A DNA stretch of 64,000 bases from Cellulophaga omnivescoria. Lineage in GTDB: Bacteria > Bacteroidota > Bacteroidia > Flavobacteriales > Flavobacteriaceae. Positions 36,324-46,719 of the stretch are shown in pieces. Below the pieces are notes generated by a model, which worked only from the letters and a program-made list of their open reading frames with translations, searched no databases and had not been told where the DNA came from. Position 1 is the stretch's first letter; each line of letters begins with the position of its first letter. The stretch is from contig NZ_MDDP01000023.1 of NCBI RefSeq assembly GCF_001999725.1, positions 1-64,000 of the forward strand. Reading direction: 5' to 3'. A program made the translations under genes and the position numbers.

Positions 36324-36401
36324 AACTAGACATTTAGAGTTGTAAAAGTAAGAAAAAGGATACCTAGACTGTAATTTTTGTTGTGAAAGCTGTTAAAATT
36401 A

Positions 36402-36803
36402 CTAGCCTTTTACTAGTTCATTGTTGTCCCAGTAGTTTAAAACGCTTTGTAACTTAGTTTCATATTCCTCATATTTTAGAGGTTTTATTACATAACCAGC
36501 AATTCCTATTTTATAACACTCTAGCAAATCTGCTCTATTTTCTGATGTGGTTAAAACTATTGTTGGTAAAAATCTAAGCTTTTCATCTGCTTTTAAAACA
36601 CTTAAAAATTCTATGCCACTCATCCTTGGCATATTTAGGTCTAATAAAATTATATCTGGTAATGTATTGCCAGATTGTAGTATATCTAGAGCTTCCTCAC
36701 CGTTTTTTGCTTCGGTGATATTATGTTTTAATTGAAGTTTGGAGATGGTTCTCTTCAGCTTCATTGTCTCGATCATGTCATCTTCAATAAATAAAATATT
36801 CAT
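36402..36803 (-). CDS. CheY-like single-domain response regulator
   Basis: A 133-residue receiver-only protein with the acidic pair at 8-9 (FIEDD), phospho-acceptor Asp55 (ILLDLNMPRMSG), Thr in VLTTSEN and Lys in VIKPLKYEE. It resembles Rcp1-type receivers that serve as phosphate sinks or relay partners. It is the promoter-proximal gene of the signalling operon, whose promoter bears the conserved operator, implying autoregulation. Confidence 0.9.
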   Translation of the reverse strand: MNILFIEDDMIETMKLKRTISKLQLKHNITEAKNGEEALDILQSGNTLPDIILLDLNMPRMSGIEFLSVLKADEKLRFLPTIVLTTSENRADLLECYKIGIAGYVIKPLKYEEYETKLQSVLNYWDNNELVKG

Positions 36804-36823
36804 AGTTCTAGATTTTATATCTG

Positions 36824-36915
36824 CAAATGTAATATCTCATTTTTAATTAAATTTTATTGTAAAGTTGAATAGTAATTTAGTGTAGATGAATGGTAGTTTT
36901 CTGTAGGTGGATAAA
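36824..36915 (-). promoter_or_regulatory. Promoter and LytTR-type operator of the signalling operon
   Basis: On the minus strand TACATTTG (36824-36831) is a perfect TAnnTTTG element. The operator copy TGTAGATGAATGGT (36881-36894) is exactly 49 bp away. Partners with 21-bp period flank it: TGTAGGTGGATAAA (36902-36915) and a weaker TAAAGTTGAATAGT (36860-36873, 9 of 14 matches). The leader is only about 13-14 nt and, unlike the three structural-gene leaders, lacks the CTTAACCT segment. Confidence 0.75.
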
Positions 36916-36985
36916 TTTGCACATTTAACCAACATCTGAAACCCCCTTTAAAACGCAGGAAAACCCGATGAAATGCACGGTTATC

Positions 36986-39721
36986 TTATTTAATCTCTTT
37001 TGCTACAAATGGTTCATCAGAATTACAAATTGCACCTACTAATTTATGCAATTCTTGTGTAAATTTATGCAAAGTATCTTGCGTAATTATAGTGTTTTTA
37101 TTGTCTGAAAACTTTAATATACCAGCTTTTATATTTTTAAAAGAAAAGATTCCTGCTTGTACTTTATCAATAGGTTTTGCATAGTTATACATATATGCAT
37201 AACACAGTAATTGAAAAGCTTTACTTTTATCATACTCCTCTACAATATCTTCCCAAGTACTTAAATTAAGATTTTTTTGCTCTACTTTACCTGTTTTATA
37301 GTCTATAACACGTAAAACACCATCTATTTCATCTATTCTGTCTAATTTTCCTTTTATATGAACAGGAAAATTTACTCCAGGTACATTAATTACAGTTTTT
37401 AAGGACAGTTCTAATCCTATAATTTTTATTTTATGTTTTTTAGAAGTTTCAATTTCAATTTTTATAAAATTCTCTACATATTTTAATACTACGTTGTAAG
37501 CTATTAGGTTTTTACCTTGATCTAGGCTAACGTTCTGGTAATGTATATTAAAATGCTTGCGCACTGTGCTGTTAATATTAGGCAATAGTGCTTTTAATTT
37601 ATCTACTTCTAAAAATGTATTAATAAAGGGCTTATATAGCTCGTCTAAGGTTTCATGTACAATTGTACCAAAGGTATTAGCAGCAACTGTTTCTTCTACT
37701 TCCTCTAACTCATTAATTTTTAATATGTTTTTTTTATAAAAATCTAATGGATTTCTTATATAATTAGATAATGATGTTGGAGAAAACCCATAAGCAGCTA
37801 TACCTTTAATTAATTCCATTAAGTTTGCATCTTTTTTAATAGATACAACCTTTTTTACGGGAGATTTAATTTCTGGAAAAGCAATAGTTTCTGTTATATA
37901 TGGTGACATGTTATTGTCTGCTAACAATTGCCTTATTAGCCTACTTACCTCGCCTCCTTCTAAAACGTCTGGCTCTGTGTTGTACACCAAATGTATATTT
38001 TTGGCACGTTGTAGAAGCCTATAAAAATGGTATGTATATACGGCATCTTTTTCCTTATAGGTTGGCAAGCCGTACATTTTTTTTATATCAAAAGGAATAA
38101 AAGAATTGTTAGACTTACCAGATGGCAAAATACCTTCATTTACAGAGGTTAGTAATACGGTTTCAAAATCTAAATTCCTACTCTCTAACATTCCCATTAT
38201 TTGCAAGCCTTTTAAAGGCTCTCCTTTAAAATCTAATGTTTCACTAGATAATAATTCTTTATATAAGCCAAAGAGCGACTGTAAATCGTTTAAAAATGGG
38301 TATTTAACAACTAAATTGTTTAGCTGATTAAAAAGTTGGTGAAATCTGTATAAGTACTCTAACTCTAAACCGTTACCCTCTGCGTTTATTTTTTCTTTAA
38401 TGGCCAAAATAAGCGTAAGGCATTTTTTAATAAAAACAGGAACAGTTAAGTTTGACTTATAAAAAAGTAAGTCTAAATTACTTGTACCACTATTAATTAA
38501 TTGCAGTTTGGCTACGTCTACGTAAATCCAATTTCTTATTTTTATTTCATTACAAATAACATCTGCAGCATTTATTGTTTTGTCTTCTGATGCAAACAAC
38601 AATTGTATATATGGGTGGTTTAGTACAGTTGTTACATGTTGGTAGTACCAACCTTTTTCATCCTTACGTATATAAAGGTCAAATAACTGTGAAAATAAGC
38701 TTTCTAAAGGCGATTTATGTAACGGGAAACCCATTGTTATGTTAATACCATTTATTTCTTCTGGTATGGCATTTATTAAAGGATTTAAAAGTGTTTCATC
38801 TCCTAATACAACAGCCGTATTAGTTAACATACTTTTTTTATCATTGTACAATTTACCTAAAATACTACCTATGTATTTAGCCTGTGATACGTTTTTGGGT
38901 ACGCCCGTAATAGTAATATTTTTATCTGTTAAATAATTACCATTAGTAACCTTTAGCGGCTTATTTTTAAAATAATTCCATTGTTTACCAAATTGGCGGA
39001 TAAAAAAACCTGCATCATGCACCGGGTCATTAAAAAAATACTCGTCTAAATCCCAATAAATTTCAGCTGAAGTTTTCTCTAGTATGGATTGTATTATTAA
39101 CTCTTCGGCAGTATTTAAAGCATTAAAACCTATAAACAAATGTTTTTGCTTGCTTTTGCTATTTATATAGGCTTCTAAATTATTACAGGCTTCTCTGTAA
39201 ACCAAGCCTTGGTGTCCTAAGCCGTCTTGCTTTAAAGAAGCATTAAAAGCATTATATAAAGCCTCTAATGAGTTCCAAAAAGCCATATAATTAGTTATAA
39301 TAGTGCTTTTATCTTTCTCTACTGTCCAGTGGTTAATTTCTTGTACCGCATTTAAGTGTGAAAATATTTTTTTGGTATCTACCAAATACCTATCAATTTC
39401 ATTAAAATCTTGTAGTAGCGTAGTTCCCCATTTAGAAAACGCGTAAAAAGTATCTTGTTCTCCTTTAACTGTAGTTGTATAAGCCTTATATAGCTCAAAC
39501 AATTGCTGTGTATTAGATGCATAAGCCAAGCCAGATATGTTTTCTACAAAGTCTTCAATACTTAGTATTTCTGGCGCAAATATAGTACTCTTGGTGTGTT
39601 TAGAAATTGCATTTTTAAGAAACGTACCTGCACGTTTACTTGGTAAAACAAAAATAAGGTTCTCTAATGAACCTTCTTTATTAATAATAGTAAGTAATGT
39701 TTCTTCTAAAAAGCTTTGCAT
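36986..39721 (-). CDS. PD-(D/E)XK nuclease family protein, AddB-like
   Basis: A 911-residue protein resembling the AddB-type subunits of Bacteroidetes. The N-terminal part contains FVLPSKRAGTFLKNAI, a helicase-like but degenerate segment. The C-terminal nuclease has FGTIVHETLDELY (about 690-705), KGKLDRIDEIDGVLRVIDYK with the DxK catalytic pattern, and FQLLCYAYMYNY. It presumably pairs with the UvrD/RecB-like protein at 42462 to resect DNA double-strand ends during recombination repair. The pair is split by ompA and kbl genes. It reads leftward after the OmpA terminator. Confidence 0.82.
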   Translation of the reverse strand: MQSFLEETLLTIINKEGSLENLIFVLPSKRAGTFLKNAISKHTKSTIFAPEILSIEDFVENISGLAYASNTQQLFELYKAYTTTVKGEQDTFYAFSKWGTTLLQDFNEIDRYLVDTKKIFSHLNAVQEINHWTVEKDKSTIITNYMAFWNSLEALYNAFNASLKQDGLGHQGLVYREACNNLEAYINSKSKQKHLFIGFNALNTAEELIIQSILEKTSAEIYWDLDEYFFNDPVHDAGFFIRQFGKQWNYFKNKPLKVTNGNYLTDKNITITGVPKNVSQAKYIGSILGKLYNDKKSMLTNTAVVLGDETLLNPLINAIPEEINGINITMGFPLHKSPLESLFSQLFDLYIRKDEKGWYYQHVTTVLNHPYIQLLFASEDKTINAADVICNEIKIRNWIYVDVAKLQLINSGTSNLDLLFYKSNLTVPVFIKKCLTLILAIKEKINAEGNGLELEYLYRFHQLFNQLNNLVVKYPFLNDLQSLFGLYKELLSSETLDFKGEPLKGLQIMGMLESRNLDFETVLLTSVNEGILPSGKSNNSFIPFDIKKMYGLPTYKEKDAVYTYHFYRLLQRAKNIHLVYNTEPDVLEGGEVSRLIRQLLADNNMSPYITETIAFPEIKSPVKKVVSIKKDANLMELIKGIAAYGFSPTSLSNYIRNPLDFYKKNILKINELEEVEETVAANTFGTIVHETLDELYKPFINTFLEVDKLKALLPNINSTVRKHFNIHYQNVSLDQGKNLIAYNVVLKYVENFIKIEIETSKKHKIKIIGLELSLKTVINVPGVNFPVHIKGKLDRIDEIDGVLRVIDYKTGKVEQKNLNLSTWEDIVEEYDKSKAFQLLCYAYMYNYAKPIDKVQAGIFSFKNIKAGILKFSDNKNTIITQDTLHKFTQELHKLVGAICNSDEPFVAKEIK

Positions 39722-39733
39722 GGGTTAAAAATA

Positions 39734-39763
39734 AAAAAAGCTCCGCAATTGCGGAGCCTTTTC
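39734..39763 (-). terminator. Terminator after the OmpA gene
   Basis: The stem GCTCCGCAATTGCGGAGC is self-complementary with flanking A- and T-runs; it lies 27 bp downstream of the OmpA stop on the minus strand. Confidence 0.85.
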
Positions 39764-39789
39764 TATAAAATTAGAGTTTTAAACTCTTA

Positions 39790-41148
39790 TTATTTTACTA
39801 AGTTGATTTCAACTCTTCTGTTTTGCTTTCTACCAGCTCTAGTTTTGTTAGTAGCAATTGGCTTATCTTCACCGTAACCTACAGCAGATAATCTAAATTC
39901 TCCAATTCCTTTTTCTACTAAAAATTCTTTTACAGAAAGAGCTCTAGACTCAGATAACTTCTGGTTTAAAGTAGCAGAACCTACACTATCAGTATGACCT
40001 TCTACAGTAAACTTAGCGTTAGGGTACTCTTTTAAGATAGTAATGATATCTACCATAACAGCAGTAGACTCAGCTTTGATAGAAGATTTACCTGTATCAA
40101 ATAAGATAGTTCTAGCGTAATCGTTTAATTGCTTTTGAACTTCTTCAGTTACTTCAGGACAACCGTTGTTAGCAACAGTACCAGCAACCTCAGGACATTT
40201 ATCATCCTTGTCTAATACACCATCTTTATCTTTATCTTCCCAAGGACATCCGTTGTTTGCAGCAGGACCAGCTTCAGAAGGACATTTGTCATCTTTATCA
40301 GCAACACCATCACCATCAGCATCAGGACAACCGTTTAATGCAGCAGTACCTGCTTCATTAGGACAAGCATCATCTTTATCAGCAATACCATCACCGTCAG
40401 CATCAGGACAACCGTTCATTTCTTTAGATCCAGCTTCGTTAGGACAAGCATCTTTGCTGTCTTCGATACCATCACCATCAGCATCAGGACAACCATTGAA
40501 AGCTTCTAAACCAGCAACTTCTGGACAAGCATCATCTTTGTCATAAACACCGTCACCATCTGTATCAGCACCACCAAATTTGATAGCAAGACCAGCTAAG
40601 TGTTGGAAATGTTTAACGCTGTAATCTTCAAATCCGTGCTTGTAACCAGTTTGTAATGTTAAACCTATGTTCTCAGAGAACCATACGTTAACACCAACAC
40701 CACCGTTTACAGTACCAGAACCGATTTCATCAACCCAAGTATAACCACCACCGATTTCTACGAAAGGATCAATTGTTGTATTTTTTAAGAATGCATATTT
40801 AATAGCACCATCTAAACCGTAGTAAGATAGATCATCAGCTGACCAGTCTCCTAAGTTTTCAATTCTATTTAAAGAACCTCTAACTCCTACAGAGAAACCA
40901 TTACCTACAGATCTAGAAACTCCAATATAAGAGATAGAAGGAAGAATGTTCCAGTGATCAGTAGCATTGAAGTACTCATCAAACAATTCTCCAGTTGGGT
41001 AAAGGGCATCCTCATCGTTAGTTGGGTACATATCAACTGCGTTTACACCAAAATTAATCTGCCAAGGATTATTTTCGTCTTGCGCTTGTATGTTGTTTAC
41101 ACCTACTAGCAGTAGGGCAACAACCATTAATTTGCTAAGATTTTTCAT
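39790..41148 (-). CDS. OmpA family protein with thrombospondin type 3 repeats
   Basis: A 452-residue major outer membrane protein. Signal peptide ([24 protein letters not shown]), N-terminal eight-stranded beta-barrel (about residues 30-195), five Ca2+-binding thrombospondin type 3 repeats of the DADGDGIxDxxDxCP kind (about 197-325), and a C-terminal OmpA peptidoglycan-binding domain ([39 protein letters not shown]). It links the outer membrane to the cell wall. It has a strong consensus promoter and a terminator, consistent with high monocistronic expression. Confidence 0.93.
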   Translation of the reverse strand: MKNLSKLMVVALLLVGVNNIQAQDENNPWQINFGVNAVDMYPTNDEDALYPTGELFDEYFNATDHWNILPSISYIGVSRSVGNGFSVGVRGSLNRIENLGDWSADDLSYYGLDGAIKYAFLKNTTIDPFVEIGGGYTWVDEIGSGTVNGGVGVNVWFSENIGLTLQTGYKHGFEDYSVKHFQHLAGLAIKFGGADTDGDGVYDKDDACPEVAGLEAFNGCPDADGDGIEDSKDACPNEAGSKEMNGCPDADGDGIADKDDACPNEAGTAALNGCPDADGDGVADKDDKCPSEAGPAANNGCPWEDKDKDGVLDKDDKCPEVAGTVANNGCPEVTEEVQKQLNDYARTILFDTGKSSIKAESTAVMVDIITILKEYPNAKFTVEGHTDSVGSATLNQKLSESRALSVKEFLVEKGIGEFRLSAVGYGEDKPIATNKTRAGRKQNRRVEINLVK

Positions 41149-41183
41149 GCTTTAAAATTTAAGTTTTAAGTGTTTGTAAGCTG

Positions 41184-41213
41184 CAAATGTAAGTTGTTAG
41201 TATTTATTAACAA
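41184..41213 (-). promoter_or_regulatory. Consensus Bacteroidetes promoter of the OmpA gene
   Basis: On the minus strand TTG (41211-41213) is followed after 19 bp by TACATTTG (41184-41191), a full match to the TTG-N19-TAnnTTTG pattern of the Bacteroidetes housekeeping sigma factor. Confidence 0.8.
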
Positions 41214-41262
41214 AATCAAACAGCTGTTTTTTTTAACACAATTAATAAAAAAATTAACTTAA

Positions 41263-42456
41263 TTAAATGATACCAAGTTCTTTTCCAACCTCGGTGAAAG
41301 CTGCAATTGCTTGGTCTAAATGCTCTTTTTTGTGCGCAGCAGATAACTGAACTCTTATCCTTGCTTTACCTTTTGGCACAACAGGAAAGAAAAACCCTAT
41401 TACATAAATGCCTCTTTCTAATAGCATATCTGCCATTTTTTGAGAAAGCTTTGCATCATAAAGCATTACTGGCACTATAGCAGAGTCTCCATCTATAATA
41501 TCTAATCCGGCTGCTTTCATTCCTTTTTTAAAGTATGCTGTATTTTCTGCTAATTTGTCTCTTAAGGTTGTGTCTTTATCTAGCATATCAAAAACCTTAA
41601 TAGATGCACCTACAATTGCAGGAGCTAAGGAATTAGAAAATAAATATGGCCTAGAGCGTTGTCTTAAAATTTCTATAATTTCTTTTTTACCCGTGGTATA
41701 GCCTCCCATAGCTCCACCTAATGCCTTACCTAGGGTACCTGTAATGATGTCTATACGGTCTAAAACTCCTTTTTCTTCTAGTGTTCCGCGACCTGTTTCC
41801 CCTATAAATCCTGCTGAGTGGCATTCATCAATCATTACCAATGCATCATACTTATCTGCCAAGTCGCATATTTTATCTAGTGGCGCTAATAAACCATCCA
41901 TAGAGAAAACACCATCGGTAACTATTATTTTAAACCTAGATCCGTCTTCATTAGCTTGTTTAAGTTGCTTTTCTAAATCTGCCATATCATTATTAGCATA
42001 TCTATATCGCTTTGCTTTACATAAACGTACACCATCTATAATTGAAGCATGATTTAATGAATCTGATATTATAGCGTCTTCTGCTGTTAATATAGGTTCA
42101 AAAACACCTCCGTTGGCATCAAAAGCTGCTGCATATAATATGGTATCTTCTGTACCATAAAAATTAGCTACTTTTTGCTCTAACTCTTTATGTATATCTT
42201 GTGTACCACAAATAAAACGTACAGATGACATTCCAAAACCGTGTGTATCCATAGCATCTTTTGCTGCTTGCACAACATCTGGATGAGAAGATAAACCCAA
42301 GTAATTGTTTGCACAAAAGTTTATTACTTCTTCTCCTGTAGATATTTTTATAACAGCATCTTGTGGAGACGTTATTATACGCTCTGTTTTATATAGACCT
42401 GCTTCTTTTATAGCGTCTAGTTCTTCCTGTAAGTGTTCTTTAATTTTTCCGTACAT
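41263..42456 (-). CDS. kbl: Glycine C-acetyltransferase (2-amino-3-ketobutyrate CoA ligase)
   Basis: A 397-residue PLP-dependent alpha-oxoamine synthase, the normal length for Kbl. Recognisable segments are [20 protein letters not shown], the substrate-side [35 protein letters not shown] and the PLP-lysine region [16 protein letters not shown]. The enzyme interconverts glycine plus acetyl-CoA and 2-amino-3-oxobutyrate in threonine breakdown. Related AONS/serine palmitoyltransferase paralogs exist, but the overall match to Kbl is strong. It lies 5 bp downstream of the RecB-like gene, so it is probably co-transcribed. Confidence 0.9.
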   Translation of the reverse strand: MYGKIKEHLQEELDAIKEAGLYKTERIITSPQDAVIKISTGEEVINFCANNYLGLSSHPDVVQAAKDAMDTHGFGMSSVRFICGTQDIHKELEQKVANFYGTEDTILYAAAFDANGGVFEPILTAEDAIISDSLNHASIIDGVRLCKAKRYRYANNDMADLEKQLKQANEDGSRFKIIVTDGVFSMDGLLAPLDKICDLADKYDALVMIDECHSAGFIGETGRGTLEEKGVLDRIDIITGTLGKALGGAMGGYTTGKKEIIEILRQRSRPYLFSNSLAPAIVGASIKVFDMLDKDTTLRDKLAENTAYFKKGMKAAGLDIIDGDSAIVPVMLYDAKLSQKMADMLLERGIYVIGFFFPVVPKGKARIRVQLSAAHKKEHLDQAIAAFTEVGKELGII

Positions 42457-42461
42457 AATTT

Positions 42462-45400
42462 TTAACTTATAAATTCTGGAGTTATGTTATCATTTATATA
42501 TACTATTACTTTAGACACTACCTTAAATCCCATAGCTTCTAAAGCATAAGCATAACTATTTACTTGTTGGTGGTAGCTGCTATTTGGCACACCTGTTTTG
42601 TAATCTATAACAGTTGCTTCATTATTTGTGTTAATTACAACTCTATCTGGGCGCAAAAGTAATCCTTCTGCTGTAATTATATCCTTTTCATTCTTAACAA
42701 TATTTCCTTCTTTATAATACATAGCTAATTCTGGATGCTCTAAAATAGTAAGCACTTTTTGTTTTGTTGTTTCAACATCCAAAGAAGTTAAATGCCCATC
42801 TCTAATTAATATTGCTATAGCTTTATCTATATCTTTTACCGTGTTTATATAACTTAATAATAGATGTATAAGATTTCCTTTTTCTAAAGCTACGTCTCTA
42901 CCACTTTCCCATAACGTACCAGATTTAGTTAAAATTTTAAAACTTGGTCTGTCTTTGGTAGAGTATTGGTAGTGTATATGGTTTAACTTTTCTGCTTTTA
43001 TTGTAGTTTGTTCTGCAATTTGTAAGTTACCAAAACTATATTGTAATTGTGTGTCTGACCACAGACCTAATTGCTGTAAATATTTAATAAACATACCAGA
43101 GTACCTTTTCATGTTTGGTTCTTCTTTTGTGCTTAATTCTTTTTTAGTTATTATATAAAGTGCCTTTACAGCCCTAGTTAATGCTACATATAAAACATTA
43201 AAAGCATCTAACTCTTGTTTACTGTGCTCATCTAAATACAATGATGCTGCTATATCTCCATATTCTTCCATTTCTTGCTTTTTGGAAACTAACACCTCGA
43301 AAAAGCCATTAAACTGCTCCGGATCTACTGGTAACCATATTTTTTCGTTATTACCATACATTAATGAATTGGCAAACGGAAAAATTACAATAGGAAACTC
43401 TAAACCTTTAGATTTGTGTACTGTCATTATTTGAACAGCATTTATATTGTCTGGTGCCTTTAAAGACAATTTATCCTTTTTCTTTTCCCAAAAAGTTAAA
43501 AAGGTTTGCGCGCTAACACCGTCTTTTTGTTCTACATCTAAAACCTCATCCATTAAGCTAATAAGGTATGCGTCTGATGCTTCTGCTAACTTAAATTGAT
43601 GAATAGCTTTTTCAAAAGCATCAAAAACAGATAGTTGTTTTAACTTATCTATTGCAAAACCATAATGTTCTAGTAAAAACTCATCTAAACTATTTAAATG
43701 TTCTTGTATAAACTGATGGGTATTCACATCTTTTTCAGCTAAATAATATAAGATTTCATAAGCTGTATCTTTATCTTTTGGCTGCGTGCTATAGGTTAAA
43801 AGGTTTAATAAAAAACTTACCTTTTCACTACTCTTTAGCAACAGAGATTCTGATGATATTACAGGAATTTCTTTAGAGGTTAAAAAATCTGCCAACACAT
43901 AACTGTGGTTGTTAGAGCGTACCAAAATACAAATATCTTTATAGTTGTATTTTTTTTCTGTGGTTAATATTACAATTTTTTCTAAAACCGACTCACAGTA
44001 TAAGTCGTTATCTTGCTCCTCTTTTTCATTAGGAATAAAAGACAGCTCTACTAAACCGCCTGTTTTCGTATTTATTTCTTGTTTGTTACCGGAAACATAT
44101 AAATCTGCATAAGCTGTGTTGTTTAACAGCTTGCTTGTAGCGGTAAAAAAATTATTATTAAAATTAATTATTTCTGAATAGCTCCTATAGTTTTTAGGTA
44201 ATTCTGTTGTTTGCGGCTCTAGAACATATGGCAATTCTTTTTTATTTGTTAACTGTATAAATTGTTCTGCTTTACCACCACGCCATCTATATATTGCCTG
44301 TTTGGCATCACCAACTAACAATAATGATCCTTTTTTACCATAGTCATCTAAACTCTCCAGAGCATTACCTATTAACGGTATTAAGTTTTGCCATTGTAGT
44401 TCTGATGTATCTTGAAACTCATCTACAAAATAGTGTCTGTATTTTTCTCCTAAACGTTCATATATAAAAGGAGCAGGCTGATTTTTTATTTCTTTAGAAA
44501 TTATGGCATTAAAAGATGCTAAAGTTAATTGGTCTCTCTCTTTACAAATAGCATTAATTTCTTTCTGTATTTCATTTAAAACAGTTAACGGCACTATGTT
44601 AGCGTATACATTTTTATACATTGCCCTTTGGTAAATAGTATTTTTTACACTGTTGTAAATTTCTAATAGCATAGGAGCTATGTGGTCTGGGGCATTTTTT
44701 ACTGTGGCTTTAAAAATTTTACCATCCTGTAAATTTTCTCCTAATTTATTATTATACAATTTTAGTAAACCAAATTCACCATCAACTATTTTTTTAAAGT
44801 GATTAGGAAGTGTCTGTCTAGGAAAATCTGCAACATCTATACCTTCTGTTTCTATTAAAACAGCAACAGTATTGGCTTTTTGTTTAGCTGTTTCTTCTAA
44901 CTTTTTAATGGTAGAAGTAAGTGTTTTTTTAAGATCTAAAAAATTAGTTATACTTTTAGTTTTAAAGCCTTTTAAATGCTCTATGTTGTTTTCATTAAAC
45001 AACATTTTACCAACTTTATTTAAGTCTGTTGTAATATCCCAACTTTTATCATCATCAATTTTTTCAAAAGTAAATTCTAATAATGTGTTGGTTAAAAGTT
45101 TGTCTGTACCTGCTTTGGCAAGCAATCTTTCTACAGCTTCAGACAACAACAGTTCTATATCTAAAACTACCTCAAAATTCTGTGGTATTTTTAAATCTTT
45201 TGCAAAGGTTCTAATAAGCCTGTGTGTAAACTTATCTATGGTACTTATATCAAAAAAAGCATAATTGTGTAGTATACTTTTATGTACTTGTTTAGCTCTT
45301 ATTTGCAACTCTTCGGCAGAAACATTTAGTTCTTTAGCAACATCTAAAAATAAGTCTGATGGTTTATTCTCTTCATCAATTTTACTAAAAGCATGCAAAT

Positions 45401-45581
45401 TATCTAAAATTCGCTGCTTCATTTCATTAACAGCTTTATTTGTAAATGTAATGGCTAATATTTGTCTGTAACTTTTAGCTGTTGCAGAAGTTAAAATTAT
45501 TTTAAGGTATTCCTTGGCCAAGGTATACGTTTTACCAGAACCTGCAGATGCACTGTATATTTTGTAAGGCGAAGTTTCCAA
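42462..45581 (-). CDS. UvrD/RecB-like helicase-nuclease (AddA-like)
   Basis: A 1039-residue superfamily 1 helicase. Walker A ([14 protein letters not shown], residues 8-21), motif Ia [15 protein letters not shown], Walker [15 protein letters not shown], motif [20 protein letters not shown], and motifs IV-VI ([26 protein letters not shown]). The C-terminus carries a PD-(D/E)XK-type nuclease (LRPDRVVI, then ATVIDYKTG). It should unwind and degrade DNA double-strand ends together with the AddB-like protein at 36986. It is divergent from the superoxide dismutase gene. Confidence 0.87.
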   Translation of the reverse strand: METSPYKIYSASAGSGKTYTLAKEYLKIILTSATAKSYRQILAITFTNKAVNEMKQRILDNLHAFSKIDEENKPSDLFLDVAKELNVSAEELQIRAKQVHKSILHNYAFFDISTIDKFTHRLIRTFAKDLKIPQNFEVVLDIELLLSEAVERLLAKAGTDKLLTNTLLEFTFEKIDDDKSWDITTDLNKVGKMLFNENNIEHLKGFKTKSITNFLDLKKTLTSTIKKLEETAKQKANTVAVLIETEGIDVADFPRQTLPNHFKKIVDGEFGLLKLYNNKLGENLQDGKIFKATVKNAPDHIAPMLLEIYNSVKNTIYQRAMYKNVYANIVPLTVLNEIQKEINAICKERDQLTLASFNAIISKEIKNQPAPFIYERLGEKYRHYFVDEFQDTSELQWQNLIPLIGNALESLDDYGKKGSLLLVGDAKQAIYRWRGGKAEQFIQLTNKKELPYVLEPQTTELPKNYRSYSEIINFNNNFFTATSKLLNNTAYADLYVSGNKQEINTKTGGLVELSFIPNEKEEQDNDLYCESVLEKIVILTTEKKYNYKDICILVRSNNHSYVLADFLTSKEIPVISSESLLLKSSEKVSFLLNLLTYSTQPKDKDTAYEILYYLAEKDVNTHQFIQEHLNSLDEFLLEHYGFAIDKLKQLSVFDAFEKAIHQFKLAEASDAYLISLMDEVLDVEQKDGVSAQTFLTFWEKKKDKLSLKAPDNINAVQIMTVHKSKGLEFPIVIFPFANSLMYGNNEKIWLPVDPEQFNGFFEVLVSKKQEMEEYGDIAASLYLDEHSKQELDAFNVLYVALTRAVKALYIITKKELSTKEEPNMKRYSGMFIKYLQQLGLWSDTQLQYSFGNLQIAEQTTIKAEKLNHIHYQYSTKDRPSFKILTKSGTLWESGRDVALEKGNLIHLLLSYINTVKDIDKAIAILIRDGHLTSLDVETTKQKVLTILEHPELAMYYKEGNIVKNEKDIITAEGLLLRPDRVVINTNNEATVIDYKTGVPNSSYHQQVNSYAYALEAMGFKVVSKVIVYINDNITPEFIS

Positions 45582-45657
45582 GAAGTTTTTAGCTGCAAAT
45601 TACATAATATTACAATGTTCTTAACACAAACGTTATGGAAAATGCCATAGAATATTG

Positions 45658-45665
45658 TAAATTTG
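45658..45665 (+). promoter_or_regulatory. -7 element of the superoxide dismutase promoter
   Basis: TAAATTTG matches TAnnTTTG and lies 38 bp before the ATG at 45704. Because it falls inside the longer open frame beginning at 45635, it supports the internal start for the dismutase. Confidence 0.6.
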
Positions 45666-45703
45666 AGCTACGACATTTTTTTAACTTAAAAATAGATATA
45701 ATT

Positions 45704-46312
45704 ATGGCTTTTGAATTACCAAAATTACCTTACGCATATGATGCGTTAGAACCACATATTGATGCTAGAACTATGGAAATACACCATACAAAACATCACA
45801 ACGGATATACTACTAAACTTAATGGTGCTATTGAAGGTACAGATTTAGCAGGAAAATCTATAGAAGATATTTTAACTAATTTAGATATGAGCAATGGTGC
45901 TGTACGTAACAATGGTGGTGGTTTTTACAACCACTCACTTTTTTGGGAAGTTATGTCGCCAAACGGTGGTGGTGAGCCAACAGGCGAATTAGCAACAGCA
46001 ATTAACGATGCATATGGTTCTTTTGATGCTTTTAAAGAAGCTTTTTCTACTGCAGCAGCAACTAGATTTGGTTCTGGTTGGGCTTGGCTATGTGTACATA
46101 AAGGTGGTAAAGTAGAAGTTTGTTCTTCTCCAAACCAAGATAATCCTTTAATGCCAGGTGTTGGCTGTGGCGGTTTTCCTATTTTAGGATTAGACGTATG
46201 GGAACACGCTTATTACTTAAATTACCAAAACAGAAGACCTGACTATATTGGTGGTTTTTTTAATGTAATAAATTGGGAAAAAGTAGCTGAGCTATACGCA
46301 AGTAACAAATAA
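45704..46312 (+). CDS. Superoxide dismutase (Fe/Mn family)
   Basis: A 202-residue Fe/Mn superoxide dismutase. The four metal ligands are visible: His in [10 protein letters not shown] (N-terminal), His in [15 protein letters not shown], and Asp and His in [14 protein letters not shown]. It disproportionates superoxide to H2O2 and O2 in the cytoplasm. The ATG at 45704 gives the usual N-terminus [15 protein letters not shown]; an upstream in-frame ATG at 45635 would put the promoter -7 box inside the gene. The metal choice (Mn, Fe or cambialistic) is not settled by what I can see. Confidence 0.93.
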   Translation: MAFELPKLPYAYDALEPHIDARTMEIHHTKHHNGYTTKLNGAIEGTDLAGKSIEDILTNLDMSNGAVRNNGGGFYNHSLFWEVMSPNGGGEPTGELATAINDAYGSFDAFKEAFSTAAATRFGSGWAWLCVHKGGKVEVCSSPNQDNPLMPGVGCGGFPILGLDVWEHAYYLNYQNRRPDYIGGFFNVINWEKVAELYASNK

Positions 46313-46330
46313 AATAATACACTTAAAAAC

Positions 46331-46365
46331 AAAAAAGCCGCTCTTAATTTAGAGCGGCTTTTTTT
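46331..46365 (+). terminator. Terminator after superoxide dismutase
   Basis: A strong stem AAAAAAGCCGCTCT / AGAGCGGCTTTTTT with loop TAATTT and a T7 tract lies 18 bp after the stop. Confidence 0.9.
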
Positions 46366-46393
46366 ATGTTTTTTATTTACAAAATTTTATAAA

Positions 46394-46470
46394 ATAGAAA
46401 AGGGCAGAGAAGTCTCCACCCTTTTCGTCCCAAATCTTACCATAAACTTAACCTACTTATGCTATGGCTC
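46394..46470 (-). ncRNA. Predicted small RNA, copy 1 of 4
   Basis: About 75 nt on the minus strand. It has a TAATTTAG -7-like box (46473-46480, 7/8 match), then a conserved core starting CCATAGCATAAGTAGGTTAA with a short CCAT/ATGG stem, a single-stranded ATTTGGGA segment, and a terminator stem GGGTGGAG / CTCTGCCC followed by T4. It is the most divergent copy (GTTTATGG in place of GTTCATGG). It lies in the 407-bp gap between superoxide dismutase and the metalloprotease, which otherwise holds only terminators. Confidence 0.65.
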
Positions 46471-46592
46471 TGCTAAATTACTGGTATTGTGTCTAATAAA
46501 AAAAAAAATCTGCAAAAAAATTAACACAATAATACATTATTTTGCAAATAACATCGATGAAATGCACCCTAATAGCTTGATTACAAGCAAAC

Positions 46593-46620
46593 AAAAAGAC
46601 GAAGTTTCCTTCGTCTTTTC
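46593..46620 (-). terminator. Terminator after the metalloprotease gene
   Basis: The stem AAAAGACGAAG / CTTCGTCTTTTT with loop GAAA (minus strand) lies about 100 bp beyond the metalloprotease stop. Its stem resembles those of the small RNA copies, but no conserved core precedes it. Confidence 0.75.
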
Positions 46621-46719
46621 TCCAAAAACCAACTAGAAATTCAACTCAAAAATCCCATAGTTTTGTTAAAATTTTAGTGCTAATTAAAAAATTATACTAA
46701 AGTAGGTGTTCATAAATTT

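Noticed and set aside
40166-40570. Periodic DNA repeat that looks like a short tandem array
   Set aside because: It encodes the five thrombospondin type 3 repeats of the OmpA protein; the DNA periodicity follows from the protein, and there are no spacers or direct repeats of CRISPR type.
45635-45703. N-terminal extension of superoxide dismutase (start at 45635)
   Set aside because: The added residues do not fit the family, and the promoter -7 box TAAATTTG lies inside this stretch.
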